Shown: piece after piece, positions 25,451 to 34,637 of the stretch
Layout: each line of letters opens with the position of its first letter
How positions within the stretch are numbered: the first letter of the stretch is position 1
From: Klebsiella oxytoca
GTDB lineage: Bacteria > Pseudomonadota > Gammaproteobacteria > Enterobacterales > Enterobacteriaceae
DNA length: 64,000 bases
Reading direction: 5' to 3'
NCBI RefSeq assembly: GCF_009707385.1
Contig: NZ_CP046115.1
Location: 558,001-622,000 of the forward strand
Translations under genes and position numbers: made by a program
Notes under the pieces: generated by a model
The model's database searches: none
The model's input: only the letters and a program-made list of their open reading frames with translations
What the model was told of the DNA's origin: nothing

Positions 25451-25717
25451 AATAGCCACAAATATATTATTGGCAGCATTATAATTTGCGCCGTTTGTTT
25501 TCACTTGCCGGAGATTTTATGGACCCCGATCCCACTCCTCATCCTCGATGGAGCCATCTTTTTTTCCGGTAAACCTGCTTAGCGCTGCTTTACCGGAAGC
25601 GTAAAGCAGCGATGTCTTTGATATCCCTGCCATAAAAATAACATGCCTGACAGGTAAGGTTTACTTACGCCTGTCGGTAGCGCTGCGTTCGCTCACGCGA
25701 GCGCGGAGGGACTGTTT
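25451..25717 (+). ncRNA. Mg2+-sensing mgtA leader RNA
   Basis: The region between the predicted transcription start and the mgtA ATG corresponds to the known enterobacterial mgtA leader, which controls elongation by Mg2+ level and translation of mgtL. I infer it from position, the mgtL ORF and the complementary segments around 25605-25700; the fold was not computed. Confidence 0.65.
25519..25572 (+). CDS. mgtL: mgtA leader peptide MgtL
   Basis: A 17-codon ORF reading MDPDPTPHPRWSHLFFR, close in position and proline pattern to E. coli MgtL ([17 protein letters not shown]). A CGGAG precedes the ATG. Slow translation of the proline and acidic codons at the start, when Mg2+ or proline is low, changes leader folding and lets transcription reach mgtA. 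Confidence 0.88.
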   Translation: MDPDPTPHPRWSHLFFR

Positions 25718-28426
25718 ATGTTGAAAAATTTTACCCGCCAGCTGTTTGCCCAGCTTGGCCGCCATTTACCGCATCGTTTAGTACAGCGCGACCCGTTACC
25801 TGACGCCCGCAATCTGGCGAGCGCGCCGATCCCGGACTCTCTTGGCAAGCAGTGCCTGAACGTGGCGGCAATGGATGAAAATGAAATCTGGCGCGCCTTC
25901 GCCAGCCATCCAGAAGGGCTAAACGAAGGCGAAGTAGCGCAAAAAATCACGCAGTACGGCGAAAACCAGATCCCGGCGCAGAAACCGTCGCCGTGGTGGG
26001 TACATTTGTGGAGCTGCTATCGCAATCCCTTCAACCTGCTGCTGACCGTCCTGGGTATCGTCTCCTACTCAACGGAAGATCTGTTTGCCGCGGCGGTTAT
26101 CGCTCTGATGGTGGGGATCTCCACCCTGCTGAACTTTATCCAGGAAGCGCGCTCAACCAAAGCGGCGGACGCCCTGAAAGCGATGGTCAGCAATACTGCC
26201 ACGGTACTGCGGGTGGTCAATGAGCAGGGCGAAAGCCGCTGGTGCGAGCTGCCTATCGACCAGCTGGTGCCGGGGGATATCGTTAAGCTGTCGGCGGGCG
26301 ATATGATCCCTGCGGACCTGCGTATTATTCAGGCGCGCGACCTGTTCGTCGCTCAGGCCTCGCTGACCGGTGAATCGCTGCCGGTCGAAAAAGTCGCCCG
26401 CACCCGCGACCCGCTGCAGACGAACCCGCTGGAGTGCGACACGCTGTGCTTTATGGGCACCAACGTGGTAAGCGGCTCGGCCCAGGCGATTGTTTTTGCC
26501 ACCGGCGGCGGCACCTGGTTTGGTCAACTGGCCGGACGCGTCAGCGAGCAGGAAAGCGAACCGAACGCCTTCCAGAAAGGCATCAGCCGGGTCAGCATGC
26601 TGCTGATCCGCTTTATGCTGGTGATGACGCCGATCGTGCTGCTGATTAACGGTTATACCAAAGGCGACTGGTGGGAAGCGGCGCTGTTCGCGCTCTCTGT
26701 TGCCGTTGGCCTGACGCCGGAAATGCTGCCGATGATCGTTACCTCGACGCTGGCGCGCGGGGCGGTGAAGTTGTCGAAACAGAAAGTTATCGTCAAGCAT
26801 CTCGACGCTATCCAGAACTTTGGCGCGATGGACATTCTGTGTACCGATAAAACCGGCACCCTGACTCAGGATAAAATCGTGCTGGAGAATCATACCGATG
26901 TCTCCGGAAAGGTGAGCGAACGCGTACTGCATACCGCCTGGCTGAACAGCCACTATCAGACCGGATTGAAGAATCTCCTTGATACCGCAGTGCTGGAGGG
27001 CGTCGAGCTGGAGTCGGCGCGCGCGCTGGCGGAGCGCTGGCAGAAAGTGGATGAGATCCCGTTCGATTTTGAACGCCGCCGTATGTCGGTGGTGGTGCAG
27101 GAACAGGCCAACGTCCATCAGCTGATCTGCAAAGGCGCTTTGCAGGAGATCCTCAACGTCTCGACCCAGGTTCGCTATAACGGCGAAATTGTACCGCTGG
27201 ACGACACCATGCTGCGGCGCATCCGTCGCGTTACCGATACCCTCAACCGTCAGGGATTGCGAGTGGTGGCGGTAGCGACGAAGTACCTGCCCGCACGCGA
27301 GGGCGACTACCATCGCGCGGATGAATCCGACCTGATCCTCGAGGGCTATATTGCCTTCCTGGATCCGCCGAAAGAGACCACCGCCCCGGCGCTGAAAGCG
27401 CTAAAGGCCAGCGGCATTACGGTCAAAATCCTCACCGGCGACAGCGAGCTGGTGGCGGCTAAAGTTTGCCATGAAGTGGGGCTGGATGCGGGCGAAGTGG
27501 TCATCGGCAGCCAGGTTGAAGCGCTGAATGATGATGAGCTGGCCGAACTGGCAAAACGTACCACCCTGTTTGCTCGCCTGGCGCCGCTGCACAAGGAGCG
27601 TATCGTCACGCTGCTCAAACGCGAAGGACACGTGGTGGGTTTTATGGGCGACGGCATTAACGACGCCCCGGCGCTGCGCGCAGCGGATATCGGTATTTCC
27701 GTCGACGGCGCGGTGGATATTGCCCGCGAGGCGGCAGATATCATCCTGCTTGAGAAGAGCCTGATGGTGCTGGAAGAGGGGGTTATTGAAGGCCGCCGCA
27801 CCTTCGCCAATATGCTCAAGTACATTAAAATGACCGCCAGCTCCAACTTCGGTAATGTCTTCAGCGTGCTGGTGGCCAGCGCCTTCCTGCCGTTCCTGCC
27901 GATGCTGCCGCTGCACCTGTTGATCCAGAACCTGCTGTACGATGTATCCCAGGTCGCGATACCGTTTGATAACGTGGACGAGGAGCAGATCCGTAAACCG
28001 CAGCGCTGGAACCCAGCGGATCTCGGTCGCTTTATGGTCTTCTTTGGGCCGATCAGTTCTATCTTCGATATTCTGACGTTCTGCCTGATGTGGTGGGTGT
28101 TCCACGCCAATACGCCGGAACATCAAACCCTGTTCCAGTCCGGTTGGTTCGTGGTGGGACTGCTGTCGCAAACGTTGATTGTGCATATGATCCGTACGCG
28201 GCGGATCCCGTTTATCCAGAGCCGTGCGGCCTGGCCGCTGATCGTGATGACGCTGCTGGTGATGGTGGTAGGAATTGCGCTGCCGTTCTCGCCGCTGGCG
28301 GGCTATTTGCAGCTTCAGGCGCTGCCGCTAAGCTACTTCCCGTGGCTGATTGCTATCCTGGCGGGCTATATGACGCTGACGCAGATGGTTAAAGGTTTTT
28401 ACAGCCGCCGCTACGGCTGGCAGTAA
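25718..28426 (+). CDS. mgtA: Magnesium-transporting P-type ATPase
   Basis: A 902-residue P-type ATPase (P3B) importing Mg2+ down its gradient when external Mg2+ is low. Phosphorylation motif CTDKTGTLTQD has the catalytic Asp377, the actuator TGES is in SLTGESLPVEK, and the hinge motif is MGDGINDAPALRAAD. Membrane helices flank these domains, with four more in the last 200 residues. Controlled by PhoPQ and the leader RNA upstream. A hairpin terminator follows at 28461-28483. Confidence 0.97.
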   Translation: MLKNFTRQLFAQLGRHLPHRLVQRDPLPDARNLASAPIPDSLGKQCLNVAAMDENEIWRAFASHPEGLNEGEVAQKITQYGENQIPAQKPSPWWVHLWSCYRNPFNLLLTVLGIVSYSTEDLFAAAVIALMVGISTLLNFIQEARSTKAADALKAMVSNTATVLRVVNEQGESRWCELPIDQLVPGDIVKLSAGDMIPADLRIIQARDLFVAQASLTGESLPVEKVARTRDPLQTNPLECDTLCFMGTNVVSGSAQAIVFATGGGTWFGQLAGRVSEQESEPNAFQKGISRVSMLLIRFMLVMTPIVLLINGYTKGDWWEAALFALSVAVGLTPEMLPMIVTSTLARGAVKLSKQKVIVKHLDAIQNFGAMDILCTDKTGTLTQDKIVLENHTDVSGKVSERVLHTAWLNSHYQTGLKNLLDTAVLEGVELESARALAERWQKVDEIPFDFERRRMSVVVQEQANVHQLICKGALQEILNVSTQVRYNGEIVPLDDTMLRRIRRVTDTLNRQGLRVVAVATKYLPAREGDYHRADESDLILEGYIAFLDPPKETTAPALKALKASGITVKILTGDSELVAAKVCHEVGLDAGEVVIGSQVEALNDDELAELAKRTTLFARLAPLHKERIVTLLKREGHVVGFMGDGINDAPALRAADIGISVDGAVDIAREAADIILLEKSLMVLEEGVIEGRRTFANMLKYIKMTASSNFGNVFSVLVASAFLPFLPMLPLHLLIQNLLYDVSQVAIPFDNVDEEQIRKPQRWNPADLGRFMVFFGPISSIFDILTFCLMWWVFHANTPEHQTLFQSGWFVVGLLSQTLIVHMIRTRRIPFIQSRAAWPLIVMTLLVMVVGIALPFSPLAGYLQLQALPLSYFPWLIAILAGYMTLTQMVKGFYSRRYGWQ

Positions 28427-28460
28427 GTGGGGATTACGCCGTCTGGCGCGCAAAAACAAC

Positions 28461-28483
28461 AAAGGCAGCCATTGGCTGCCTTT
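28461..28483. terminator. Hairpin terminator between mgtA and ridA
   Basis: AAAGGCAGCC-ATT-GGCTGCCTTT has perfect 10-bp arms, then a T-rich stretch. The convergent genes mgtA and ridA probably share it. Confidence 0.85.
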
Positions 28484-28501
28484 GTTTCATCGCGCAGCTG
28501 A

Positions 28502-28888
28502 TTAGCGGCGAATGGCGATCGCTTCAATCTCAATCTTCACGTCTTTCGGCAGACGCGCCACTTCTACGCAGGAGCGCGCCGGGAAGATGGCGTTATGTTC
28601 GGTGAAGAAGGCTTCATAGGCGGCGTTCACGATAGCGAAGTCGTTCAGATCTTTCACGAAAACGGTAGTTTTAACGATATCGCCCACTTTCAGACCCGCG
28701 GCTTCAACGATGGCCTTCACGTTGTCCAGCGACTGACGCGCCTGAGCGGCGACATCTTCCGGCACGCTGCCGGTTTTCGGGTCTACCGGGATCTGGCCGG
28801 AAGTGATGATCATGTTACCCAGATCAACACCCTGAACGTACGGGCCGATAGCTGCGGGTGCATTTTCCGTCGCGATAGTTTTAGACAT
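28502..28888 (-). CDS. ridA: 2-iminobutanoate/2-iminopropanoate deaminase RidA
   Basis: A 128-residue YjgF/YER057c/UK114-family trimeric enzyme. It hydrolyses reactive enamine/imine products of PLP enzymes such as threonine dehydratase. The family motif CVEVARLPKDVKIEIEAIA with the carboxylate-binding Arg is present. The start at 28888 is preceded by GGAG; the longer frame to 28939 adds unrelated residues. It follows pyrI, with its own promoter in the gap. Confidence 0.96.
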   Translation of the reverse strand: MSKTIATENAPAAIGPYVQGVDLGNMIITSGQIPVDPKTGSVPEDVAAQARQSLDNVKAIVEAAGLKVGDIVKTTVFVKDLNDFAIVNAAYEAFFTEHNAIFPARSCVEVARLPKDVKIEIEAIAIRR

Positions 28889-28980
28889 GAGTTCTCCTGA
28901 ATAACAGCTTAATGAAGTAGTTATCTTTCGCGTTGCCAACTGCGCAACGATCTGAAAGATGTTAGGTAAGAGACCCGGCC

Positions 28981-29009
28981 ATTATAGGGAGCCGGGTACG
29001 CAATACCAA
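28981..29009 (-). promoter_or_regulatory. ridA promoter
   Basis: On the reverse strand, TTGGTA (29004-29009) and TATAAT (28981-28986) are separated by 17 bp. The -10 lies between CCCGGC and GCCGGG arms, so the same segment may act as a weak pyrI terminator. Confidence 0.6.
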
Positions 29010-29015
29010 CCTCAA

Positions 29016-29477
29016 TTAGTTAGCCAGAACCACATTGTGCGAGAACTCTTTTTCACAGTATTTGCACTTCAGCGCGATATCGTTTTCACGTTTTTTCACC
29101 GCAAAGCTGGAGGACACCGGCTCGGCGTGGCTGATGCAGTTGCTGTTCGGACATACCAGCACGTTGTTAATACGCTCCGGCAGATTCGGGCGCGACTTAC
29201 CGACGACTTCGTAATCATCGATGCGATTCACCGTAGCCTGAGGCGCGTACAGTGAGAGCTGGTTGACCTGCTCGTCGGTCAGAAAGGTGTTCTCGATTTT
29301 GATCAAATCCTTGCGGCCCATTTCGCCCGATGGCAGGTTCAGGCCGATGGTGATGCGCTGATCCGTCTCGGTCAATTTGAACAGGGTCAGTAGCTTAAAG
29401 CCGACCTGCGCCGGGATATGGTCGATAACGGTGCCACGTTTGATGGCTTCTACCTGTAATTTATTGTCGTGTGTCAT
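29016..29477 (-). CDS. pyrI: Aspartate carbamoyltransferase regulatory chain
   Basis: A 153-residue regulatory subunit of ATCase: the N-terminal allosteric domain binds CTP/ATP and the C-terminal zinc domain contacts the catalytic trimers. All four zinc cysteines are visible in CPNSNC and CKYCEKEF. Start chosen at 29477, giving [12 protein letters not shown] as in E. coli. It lies 13 bp downstream of pyrB and is co-transcribed. Confidence 0.97.
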   Translation of the reverse strand: MTHDNKLQVEAIKRGTVIDHIPAQVGFKLLTLFKLTETDQRITIGLNLPSGEMGRKDLIKIENTFLTDEQVNQLSLYAPQATVNRIDDYEVVGKSRPNLPERINNVLVCPNSNCISHAEPVSSSFAVKKRENDIALKCKYCEKEFSHNVVLAN

Positions 29478-29490
29478 CTCTTTTATCCCC

Positions 29491-30426
29491 TTACAGTGCA
29501 AGATCGCTATTCAGTACCAGCGCCAGTAACGCCTGGCGCGCGAAGATGCCGTTGCCTGCCTGCTGGAAATACCAGGCATGCGGCGTTTTATCAACATCGG
29601 TGGTGATTTCATCAATGCGCGGCAGCGGGTGCAGCACCTTCATGTTGGCGCGGGCGCCTTCCAGATCGGCGGCGCGCAGAACAAACTGCGCCTTCACGTT
29701 GGCATATTCCGATGGGTCGAGGCGCTCTTTCTGCACGCGGGTCATGTACAGAATGTCCACTTCAGCCATCACCTCTTCAATGGCGCTATGCAGGCTCCAG
29801 GCAATGCCTTTTTCGTCGAGCATATCGAGAATGTACTGCGGCATGGCCAGCGCGTCAGGAGCGATAAAGTAAAAGCGGTTGCCGTTAAATTTCGCCAGCG
29901 CCTGGGTCAGAGAGTGGACGGTGCGGCCATATTTCAGATCGCCGACCATGGCCACGTGGAGGTTTTCCAGACGACCCTGGGTTTCCTGAATGGTGAACAG
30001 ATCCAGCAGGGTTTGCGTCGGATGCTGGTTTGCGCCGTCGCCGGCGTTGAGTATCGGAATACCGCCGGAAAACTCAGTCGCCAGACGCGCCGCGCCTTCC
30101 TGCGGATGGCGCATGACGATGGCATCGACGTAGGTACCGATCACCGAGATGGTGTCAGCCAGGGTTTCGCCCTTTTTGCCCAGAGAGGTGTTACTGCTGT
30201 CTGAGAAACCAACCACGCTGGCGCCCAGGCGGTGCATTGAGGTTTCAAACGACAGGCGGGTGCGGGTCGACGCTTCAAAAAAGCAGCTGGCGATAACTTT
30301 ATGCTTCAGCAGCTCCGGCTGCGGATGGGCTTTGAGCTTTGCTGCGGTCGCCAGTACCAGTTCAAGGTCTTCGCGGCTGAGATCGTTTATAGAAATGATA
30401 TGTTTTTGATACAGCGGATTAGCCAT
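29491..30426 (-). CDS. pyrB: Aspartate carbamoyltransferase catalytic chain
   Basis: A 311-residue enzyme making carbamoyl-aspartate, the first committed step of pyrimidine synthesis. The carbamoyl-phosphate-binding motif [16 protein letters not shown] (here [16 protein letters not shown]) and HPLPRIDEI are present. ATG 30426 gives [12 protein letters not shown]; the 8-residue longer frame is not conserved. Controlled by UTP-sensitive attenuation through the pyrL leader just upstream. Forms the ATCase holoenzyme with PyrI. Confidence 0.97.
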   Translation of the reverse strand: MANPLYQKHIISINDLSREDLELVLATAAKLKAHPQPELLKHKVIASCFFEASTRTRLSFETSMHRLGASVVGFSDSSNTSLGKKGETLADTISVIGTYVDAIVMRHPQEGAARLATEFSGGIPILNAGDGANQHPTQTLLDLFTIQETQGRLENLHVAMVGDLKYGRTVHSLTQALAKFNGNRFYFIAPDALAMPQYILDMLDEKGIAWSLHSAIEEVMAEVDILYMTRVQKERLDPSEYANVKAQFVLRAADLEGARANMKVLHPLPRIDEITTDVDKTPHAWYFQQAGNGIFARQALLALVLNSDLAL

Positions 30427-30451
30427 GTTTATCTCCTGACGCCTGGGCAAA

Positions 30452-30478
30452 AAAAAAGCCCCTTAAATAAGGGGCTTT
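30452..30478 (-). terminator. pyrBI attenuator
   Basis: On the reverse strand, AAAGCCCCTT-ATTT-AAGGGGCTTT is followed by a run of T residues. The hairpin overlaps the end of the pyrL leader ORF and lies 26 bp before pyrB, the typical UTP-sensitive attenuator. Confidence 0.92.
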
Positions 30479-30567
30479 ACGAATACGGATGCAACGGAAA
30501 GGAAAAACGGCAGGCCAGCGCCTGTTTTCAGACGCGGTAAGACACGATGTCGTACACACTGAACCAT
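30463..30567 (-). CDS. pyrL: pyrBI operon leader peptide
   Basis: A 34-residue leader ORF (MVQCVRHRVLPRLKTGAGLP...KPLI) with GGAGG 6 bp upstream of its ATG. It ends inside the attenuator hairpin. Recalled E. coli PyrL has 44 residues and reads past the hairpin; the first 20 residues are clearly related. When UTP is low, polymerase pauses at U-rich stretches of the leader, the ribosome catches up and blocks terminator formation. Confidence 0.85.
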   Translation of the reverse strand: MVQCVRHRVLPRLKTGAGLPFFLSVASVFVKPLI

Positions 30568-30592
30568 AATTCCTCCCGGCAAAACGGGTGGC

Positions 30593-30620
30593 ATTATACG
30601 CAGCTCTGTCTTCGGATCAA
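30593..30620 (-). promoter_or_regulatory. pyrLBI promoter
   Basis: Reverse-strand TTGATC (30615-30620) and TATAAT (30593-30598), 16 bp apart, 26 bp upstream of the pyrL ATG. Confidence 0.75.
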
Positions 30621-30733
30621 GCGATTAATCCACAAACAGGTAAACGTTTGCCTGGATAATAGTGCGTCAACGCAAAAAACCCTTAAAAAGATGTGGTATG
30701 GCAGTCCTGAGGGAGGTATAAAACGGAAAATGA

Positions 30734-31213
<480 letters not shown>

Positions 31214-31218
31214 AAATA

Positions 31219-31305
31219 CCCCGGGCTGCGGCAGACGCCTTGCCCGGGCTACAGATCGGTGTGGTTAGGGACGGGTAGCCCGGATAAGCGCGGCGCAATC
31301 CGGGA
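31219..31305. repeat. Pair of inverted REP units (BIME)
   Basis: Units CCCCGGGCTGCGG...TTGCCCGGGCTAC (31219-31252) and GTAGCCCGGATAAGCGC...ATCCGGGA (31275-31305) between the convergent tabA and argI genes. Confidence 0.82.
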
Positions 31306-31324
31306 AAATATTGCGTAAAGGTGA

Positions 31325-32329
31325 CTATTTACCCAGCGTCGCGACCATCACCGCTTTGATGGTGTGCATACGGTTTTCCGCCTGGTCGAAAACGATGCTC
31401 GCTGCGGATTCAAATACCTCATCGGTCACTTCCATCCCGCCGTGCAGGCCGTAATCCGCGGCCATCTGCTTACCTAGCGTGGTCTGGTCGTCGTGGAATG
31501 CGGGCAGGCAGTGGAGGAATTTCACCTGCGGATTGCCGGTCAGCGCCATCATCTGACTATTCACCTGATAATCCCGCAGCAGCGCAATGCGCTCAGCCCA
31601 TTTCTCTTTGGCTTCGCCCATCGATACCCAGACGTCGGTGTAGATAAAGTCCGCTCCCTTCACGCCCGCCGCAATATCTTCGGTCAGGGTAATATTGCCG
31701 CCGTTTTGTTGCGCCAGCGTCCGGCACTGTGCAACCAGCTTCTCTTCCGGCCAGCAGGCCGTTGGCGCCACCAGACGCAGATCCAGACCGGTCAGCGCGG
31801 CGGCTTCCAGCATCGAGTTCCCCATATTATTCCGCGCGTCGCCGGCGTAGACCAGAGTCATCTCGTTAAAGGCTTTACCCGGTAGATGCTCCTGCATGGT
31901 CAACAGATCCGCCAGCAGCTGGGTGGGATGAAATTCATTAGTCAGGCCGTTCCAGACCGGAACACCGGCATATTGTGCGAGCGTCTCGACCACTTCCTGG
32001 CCATGACCACGGTACTGAATACCGTCGTACATGCGCCCTAACACGCGGGCGGTATCTTTAATCGACTCTTTGTGACCAATCTGGCTGCCGCTCGGCCCGA
32101 GATAGGTGACGCGAGCGCCCTGGTCAAAAGCGGCAACTTCGAAAGAGCATCGGGTACGGGTTGAGTCTTTTTCGAAGATGAGCGCGATGTTTTTGCCGGT
32201 AAGGTGCTGAATTTCGATGTTGTTTTTCTTATCAGCTTTGAGCCTGGCGGCCAGGTCAAGCAGGGCGGTGATTTCGGCAGGGGTAAAATCAAGCAACTTT
32301 AAAAAATGCTTCTGATAAAACGCGGACAT
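31325..32329 (-). CDS. argI: Ornithine carbamoyltransferase
   Basis: A 334-residue enzyme that makes citrulline from ornithine and carbamoyl phosphate in arginine synthesis. Motifs: [13 protein letters not shown] (carbamoyl phosphate), [11 protein letters not shown], and [11 protein letters not shown] with the catalytic Cys. The single copy here corresponds to E. coli argI; two ARG boxes lie upstream for ArgR-arginine repression. Confidence 0.97.
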   Translation of the reverse strand: MSAFYQKHFLKLLDFTPAEITALLDLAARLKADKKNNIEIQHLTGKNIALIFEKDSTRTRCSFEVAAFDQGARVTYLGPSGSQIGHKESIKDTARVLGRMYDGIQYRGHGQEVVETLAQYAGVPVWNGLTNEFHPTQLLADLLTMQEHLPGKAFNEMTLVYAGDARNNMGNSMLEAAALTGLDLRLVAPTACWPEEKLVAQCRTLAQQNGGNITLTEDIAAGVKGADFIYTDVWVSMGEAKEKWAERIALLRDYQVNSQMMALTGNPQVKFLHCLPAFHDDQTTLGKQMAADYGLHGGMEVTDEVFESAASIVFDQAENRMHTIKAVMVATLGK

Positions 32330-32358
32330 GGTTCCCTCACATGGCTCAGGCCATTTGT

Positions 32359-32393
32359 TGAATTAAAATTCACTTTATATGTATGAATATTCA
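32359..32393. promoter_or_regulatory. Paired ARG boxes upstream of argI
   Basis: TGAATTAAAATTCA (32359-32372) is a perfect ARG box core. TGTATGAATATTCA (32380-32393) matches the consensus at 12 of 14. Their 21-bp repeat distance is the classical spacing for an ArgR hexamer. Confidence 0.85.
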
Positions 32394-32493
32394 TTTGCAA
32401 CCCCGTGTCATAAATCTTTCTCTCAGAAGGTGGAGGCAATCACGGCGGTATGTGACAATAGAAGCATCCGCGACACATTATGAGGAACGAGCC

Positions 32494-32916
32494 ATGGCTA
32501 ACCCGGAATTACTGGAAGAACAGCGTGAAGAAACGCGTCTGATTATTGAAGAGCTGCTCGAAGACGGCAGCGATCCTGATGCGCTGTACACCATTGAGCA
32601 TCATCTCTCTGCCGATGATTTAGAAACGCTGGAGAAAGTGGCGGTAGAAGCTTTCAAGCTGGGCTACGAAGTGACTGAGCCGGAAGAGCTGGAAGTGGAA
32701 GAGGGCGATACCGTTATCTGCTGCGATATCCTCAGCGAATCCGCGTTGAATGCTGAGCTGATCGATGCTCAGGTTGAGCAGCTGATGACGCTGGCGGAAA
32801 AATACGAAGTTGAGTACGACGGCTGGGGCACCTACTACGAAGATCCTAACGGTGAAGACGAAGAGGGCGATGACGACGATCTCGTTGATGAAGACGATGA
32901 CGGCGTTCGCCACTAA
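32494..32916 (+). CDS. rraB: Ribonuclease E inhibitor RraB
   Basis: A 140-residue acidic protein beginning [20 protein letters not shown] and ending in an Asp/Glu-rich tail (residues about 120-137), as in E. coli RraB (YjgD). It binds RNase E and changes the composition of the degradosome. ATG 32494 is chosen because GAGGAACG precedes it; the frame upstream to 32383 overlaps the argI control region and is not conserved. Confidence 0.95.
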   Translation: MANPELLEEQREETRLIIEELLEDGSDPDALYTIEHHLSADDLETLEKVAVEAFKLGYEVTEPEELEVEEGDTVICCDILSESALNAELIDAQVEQLMTLAEKYEVEYDGWGTYYEDPNGEDEEGDDDDLVDEDDDGVRH

Positions 32917-32953
32917 GTAGCAGAGGTATACGGCGGCATACCGCGCCGCCGTA

Positions 32954-33134
32954 TATACCCGTCATTCTTCAAGTTGCATGTGCGTTGGCTGCGTTCGCTC
33001 GCCCCGGTCGCTTAATTGTGCAAGCTGCTGGGGACTTGCTTGCTTACCGCGTAGTTCGCCTCTTTGGAGCCAGCGCAAGCGCCGGGCAAAACGGTTAACC
33101 GTTTTGCCCTGAAACTCGAATTATCCTGGGTATA
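32954..33134. repeat. ERIC element with an internal insertion
   Basis: Bounded by TATACCC and GGGTATA, with the usual TTCAAGTTGCATGTGCGTTGG start and ACTCGAATTATC end. At 181 bp it exceeds the common 127 bp by about 54 bp. The extra part includes a 26-bp perfect palindrome at 33084-33109. It ends 13 bp before miaE. Confidence 0.85.
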
Positions 33135-33147
33135 GCAAGGAACTTTA

Positions 33148-33906
33148 ATGGATTACCCGCAAATACTCGCTCCGATTTTAAGCTTTCTGCATTGCCCAAC
33201 TCCTCAGGCATGGATTGATGAAGCCCGTAAACCGGAAAACCTCCCGCTGCTGTTGACCGACCATATGGTGTGCGAGCTGAAAGCGGCGCAAAACGCCATG
33301 CTGCTGGTGCGACGTTACGTCGCGGATAAAGAAGGTGCGGATGAACTGCTGGCCTGTCTGAAACCCTATGAGGACTTCACCTATCGCCGGGGGCCGGAGC
33401 CGGATTTTGTCGCGCTGCATAAGCAGATAAATAAAAGCGCGATGCCGCAGACCGACGATCCCTGGGGGCGTCAGCTGCTCGATAGCATGATTTTGCTGAT
33501 CAAAGAGGAGCTGCATCACTTCTGGCAGGTACGGGAAATCATGATTTCCCGGGATATACCTTACGTTAAGATCGCCGCCAGCAACTACGCCCGCGGGCTG
33601 CGCCGGGAAGTGCGTTCACACGAACCGGTGATGTTGATCGATAAACTTATCTGCGGAGCCTATATTGAAGCCCGCAGCTGCGAGCGTTTTGCCGCACTGG
33701 CGCCATGGCTGGACGACGATCTGCAAAAGTTCTATTTGTCCCTGCTGCGGTCCGAGGCGCGTCACTATCAGGACTATCTGGATTTAGCGCGGAAGATTGC
33801 CGGGGAAGATATCAGCGAACGCGTGCGCCAGCTTGGCGAGGCGGAAGCGGCGTTAATTAACGCACCGGAGGCGGAATTTCGCTTTCATAGCGGCGTACCG
33901 ATTTGA
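33148..33906 (+). CDS. miaE: tRNA 2-methylthio-N6-isopentenyl adenosine-37 hydroxylase
   Basis: A 252-residue non-haem diiron monooxygenase that hydroxylates ms2i6A at position 37 of tRNAs reading U-starting codons. Ferritin-like Glu and ExxH ligands are seen in LIKEELHHFWQV, and in EARSCERF and RSEARHYQDY. It is absent from E. coli K-12 but present in Salmonella, Klebsiella and others. An AAGGAA precedes the ATG. It sits directly after an ERIC element, so its transcript may contain part of the repeat. Confidence 0.95.
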   Translation: MDYPQILAPILSFLHCPTPQAWIDEARKPENLPLLLTDHMVCELKAAQNAMLLVRRYVADKEGADELLACLKPYEDFTYRRGPEPDFVALHKQINKSAMPQTDDPWGRQLLDSMILLIKEELHHFWQVREIMISRDIPYVKIAASNYARGLRREVRSHEPVMLIDKLICGAYIEARSCERFAALAPWLDDDLQKFYLSLLRSEARHYQDYLDLARKIAGEDISERVRQLGEAEAALINAPEAEFRFHSGVPI

Positions 33907-33948
33907 GCGCCCAGTCGATATCCGGGCCGCTGTAGCAGTCTCGCAGGG

Positions 33949-34452
33949 CTACAGCGCTTTCAACATCCTGACTTCACAGTCAACATGACCCGTGCAGCCC
34001 AGCGGTCCGTCAATATGCTCGAAACCGAGATGTTCATATAAACCGACAGCTTCTTTAAGGAAGGCGGTGGTTTCCAGATAGCAGCGTTTAAACCCCTGTT
34101 CACGGGCGTAATCCAGAGCCATCAGCGCCAGCCTTTTCGCCAGCCCCTGGCCGCGAGCGGAGGTCATAAAATACATTTTTTGCAATTCGCAAATATCGGG
34201 CTCGCTACAGCTCAGAGGCGCAACCCCGCCGCCGCCAACAACCTGACCATTTTGCTCAACCACCCAATAGGCAGAACCCGGCTGGCTATAAAGCTGGAAC
34301 AGCTCGTCCAGGTTAGGGTCGGCGACCGTATAGCCTTTATCGGCGGTCAGGCCATATTCAGCTGAGACCTGGCGGATAACGGCGGCTATCGCGGCGTTAT
34401 CTTGTGCAGTGATGCGACGTAAAGTGAAGGTCTGTGGCGCGGCAAGATTCAT
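33949..34452 (-). CDS. yjgM: GNAT family N-acetyltransferase YjgM
   Basis: A 167-residue acetyltransferase; the acetyl-CoA-binding block is [24 protein letters not shown]. It matches E. coli YjgM in length and sequence. The substrate is not established to my knowledge. ATG 34452 is chosen over a TTG at 34464 because a GAGTG lies before it and the length then equals the E. coli protein. Convergent with miaE. Confidence 0.9.
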   Translation of the reverse strand: MNLAAPQTFTLRRITAQDNAAIAAVIRQVSAEYGLTADKGYTVADPNLDELFQLYSQPGSAYWVVEQNGQVVGGGGVAPLSCSEPDICELQKMYFMTSARGQGLAKRLALMALDYAREQGFKRCYLETTAFLKEAVGLYEHLGFEHIDGPLGCTGHVDCEVRMLKAL

Positions 34453-34637
34453 GGAATCACTCAATTTTAACTTAAAATACCATACGCTGTTTTAATACCA
34501 TTATTTTTTTACCGGCGCAAGGAGCGCGTTAAATGCATTGCCGAATAATGGAAGGATAATATATTCTGTTGCTTTAAAACGGGTTATCTTGATTTATTAT
34601 TTTTATATATGATTTAAAGTACAAGGACGACGTATTT

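Larger units (their letters stand above)
25339..25717 (+). promoter_or_regulatory. mgtA promoter and 5' leader region
   Basis: This gap contains the PhoP box, the -10 (TATCAT, 25439-25444), the predicted start near 25451, the mgtL leader ORF and the Mg2+-responsive leader before the mgtA ATG. Predicted leader length is about 267 nt, against 264 nt recalled for E. coli. Confidence 0.75.
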
